32,504 nt of DNA from NCBI RefSeq assembly GCF_001894825.1, contig NZ_BCWY01000094.1, positions 1 through 32,504 on the forward strand, read 5' to 3'. Each line of letters starts with the position of its first letter. The first letter of the stretch is position 1. Of the stretch, positions 31,571 to 32,504 are shown piece by piece. The position numbers and the translations under genes were made by a program. The notes beneath the pieces were generated by a model. The model saw only the letters and a list, made by a program, of their open reading frames with translations, did not search any database and had not been told where the DNA came from. This stretch comes from Rhodococcus jostii NBRC 16295 (lineage in GTDB: Bacteria > Actinomycetota > Actinomycetes > Mycobacteriales > Mycobacteriaceae).

Positions 31571-32419
31571 GTGAAGAGAGTGGGCGTCATCGGCGGCGGG
31601 ACAATGGGCGCAGGGATAGCAGAAGTAGTTGCACGAGCAGGTGATTCAGTGACCATCCTCGAGCGCGACACCACCTCGGCCAATGCCGCAACGGACCGTA
31701 TCCAGTCGTCCCTTGCCCGTGCCGTCAAGTCGGGGCGACTCGACAACCATGCCTCGGCAGACATCTTCGCGAGAATCAACGTCACACTCGGTATAGAAGA
31801 CTTCGCGGACCACAACCTCGTGATCGAAGCCGCTCCCGAGATCGAAGCCGTGAAGCTCGACCTCTTCCGCACCCTCGACGACATCGTCAGTCCATCGGCA
31901 ATTCTGGCAACAAATACCTCCGCCATTCCGGTCATCCGGCTCGCAAACGCCACCCGAAACCCCGGGCGGGTGATCGGCGTCCACTTCTTCAACCCGGTGC
32001 CCGTTCTGCCGCTCGTCGAGATCGTTGTCAGTCTTTCCACCGCAGAACACGTGGTCGACCACGTCACTACCTACGTACAAGAGCGGTTGGGGAAAAGGAC
32101 CATCCGCTCGGGGGACCGGGCAGGTTTCGTGGTCAATGCCCTGCTGATTCCGTACCTGGTCAGTGCGATCAGGATGCTCGAATCCGGATTCGCCGGCCGG
32201 GAGGATATCGACGAAGGCATGACCAGTGGCTGTGCCCATCCTGTTGGACCTCTGACACTGTGCGACAGAATCGGCCTCGATGTCGTACTCGCGATCACCG
32301 AATCGCTGCACACTGAGTTCCGGGAGCAACAGCACAGCCCGCCGCCGTTGTTACAGCGCATGGTCGATGCCGGTCGTCTCGGTAAGAAGACCGGCCAGGG
32401 TTTCTACTCCTACACATAG
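31571..32419 (+). CDS. 3-hydroxyacyl-CoA (3-hydroxybutyryl-CoA) dehydrogenase
   Basis: The protein has 282 residues from GTG 31571, with AAGGAGATCAC. The NAD-binding motif GVIGGGTMGAGIAEV (5-19), VIEAAPE (84-90), ATNTSAIPV (113-121, Ser117), GVHFFNPVPVLPLVEIV (136-152, His138/Glu150) and RAGFVVNALLIPYL are the family signatures. Asn in TSGCAHPVGPLTLCDRIGLD is replaced in the common 'GxxxPMGPLxLxDxxGLD' pattern by His-Pro-Val, a normal variant. It oxidises or forms 3-hydroxyacyl-CoA. It is preceded by its own 263-bp spacer, so it may start a further catabolic operon beyond the window. Confidence 0.9.
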   Translation: MKRVGVIGGGTMGAGIAEVVARAGDSVTILERDTTSANAATDRIQSSLARAVKSGRLDNHASADIFARINVTLGIEDFADHNLVIEAAPEIEAVKLDLFRTLDDIVSPSAILATNTSAIPVIRLANATRNPGRVIGVHFFNPVPVLPLVEIVVSLSTAEHVVDHVTTYVQERLGKRTIRSGDRAGFVVNALLIPYLVSAIRMLESGFAGREDIDEGMTSGCAHPVGPLTLCDRIGLDVVLAITESLHTEFREQQHSPPPLLQRMVDAGRLGKKTGQGFYSYT

Positions 32420-32504
32420 TCCAGACCGCTCGTCGAGAAATGGGCGGCCAGAATCAGTCCCGGCACCGGCAGCAATCGAGTGCCCATATTTCCCACCCCG
32501 CAAT

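Noticed and set aside
1..32504. CRISPR arrays, tRNA or rRNA genes
   Set aside because: I saw no regularly spaced repeats, tRNA cloverleaf or rRNA stretches anywhere in the window.

Overview
The window is high-GC DNA from a mycolate-type actinobacterium; a Rhodococcus or close relative is the best guess. Supporting signs are cofactor F420 biosynthesis with a fused two-domain FbiC, a bifunctional FbiB, an FGD1-type F420-dependent glucose-6-phosphate dehydrogenase, many ATGA gene overlaps and GTG starts. The species call is inference. Positions 1-6210 are a nest of mobile elements, and 6211-32504 is a metabolic gene island.

Mobile nest (1-6210). A remnant of an IS3-family transposase (5661-5981) is cut by an IS30-family element on the minus strand. 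The IS30 transposase is split by a group II intron (256-4695) right after its first catalytic Asp. The intron's reverse transcriptase/maturase is in turn split by a 2.26-kb element (1114-3369) carrying a large serine recombinase and two small genes. The recombinase element has perfect 23-bp inverted ends on either side of an AG core, and its removal restores the RT reading frame exactly. A fragment of a phospholipase D-like gene follows.

Cofactor operon (minus, 16722 to 7509). The order is a possible small leaderless ORF, nadV, a HAD phosphatase, prs, fbiC, pgl, fbiD and fbiB. It joins nicotinamide salvage (PRPP plus nicotinamide to NMN) to F420 synthesis (FO synthase, PEP/phospholactate guanylyltransferase, F420:glutamate ligase). 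It converges on a plus-strand nucleoside hydrolase gene (6484-7440). fbiA is not in the window.

Regulator and accessory operon (minus, 21698 to 17303). It holds a cupin, a PPOX/FDOR split-barrel protein, a DUF1355 glutamine-amidotransferase-like protein, a LacI-family repressor, ribokinase and an NTF2-like protein.

Pentose-phosphate modules. tal-pgi (minus) diverges from two aldehyde dehydrogenases, gnd (short 6PGDH), glpX, fgd and a 3-hydroxyacyl-CoA dehydrogenase (plus). With pgl, rbsK and prs these supply most of a pentose-phosphate cycle: ribose to R5P, F6P to G6P, oxidation of G6P by F420 instead of NADP, 6PGL to 6PG to Ru5P, with FBPase and transaldolase returning carbon to F6P. Neither zwf nor transketolase is present.

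Sites sharing an AAACGTT or GAAACG core lie before nadV, before the cupin operon, in the tal/aldehyde dehydrogenase divergent region and before the nucleoside hydrolase. The LacI repressor encoded here may therefore control the whole island. The overall picture is a mobile-element-flanked module that makes F420 and NAD and keeps F420 reduced from (deoxy)ribose, nucleoside or hexose carbon. The F420H2-consuming reaction it serves is not obvious here.
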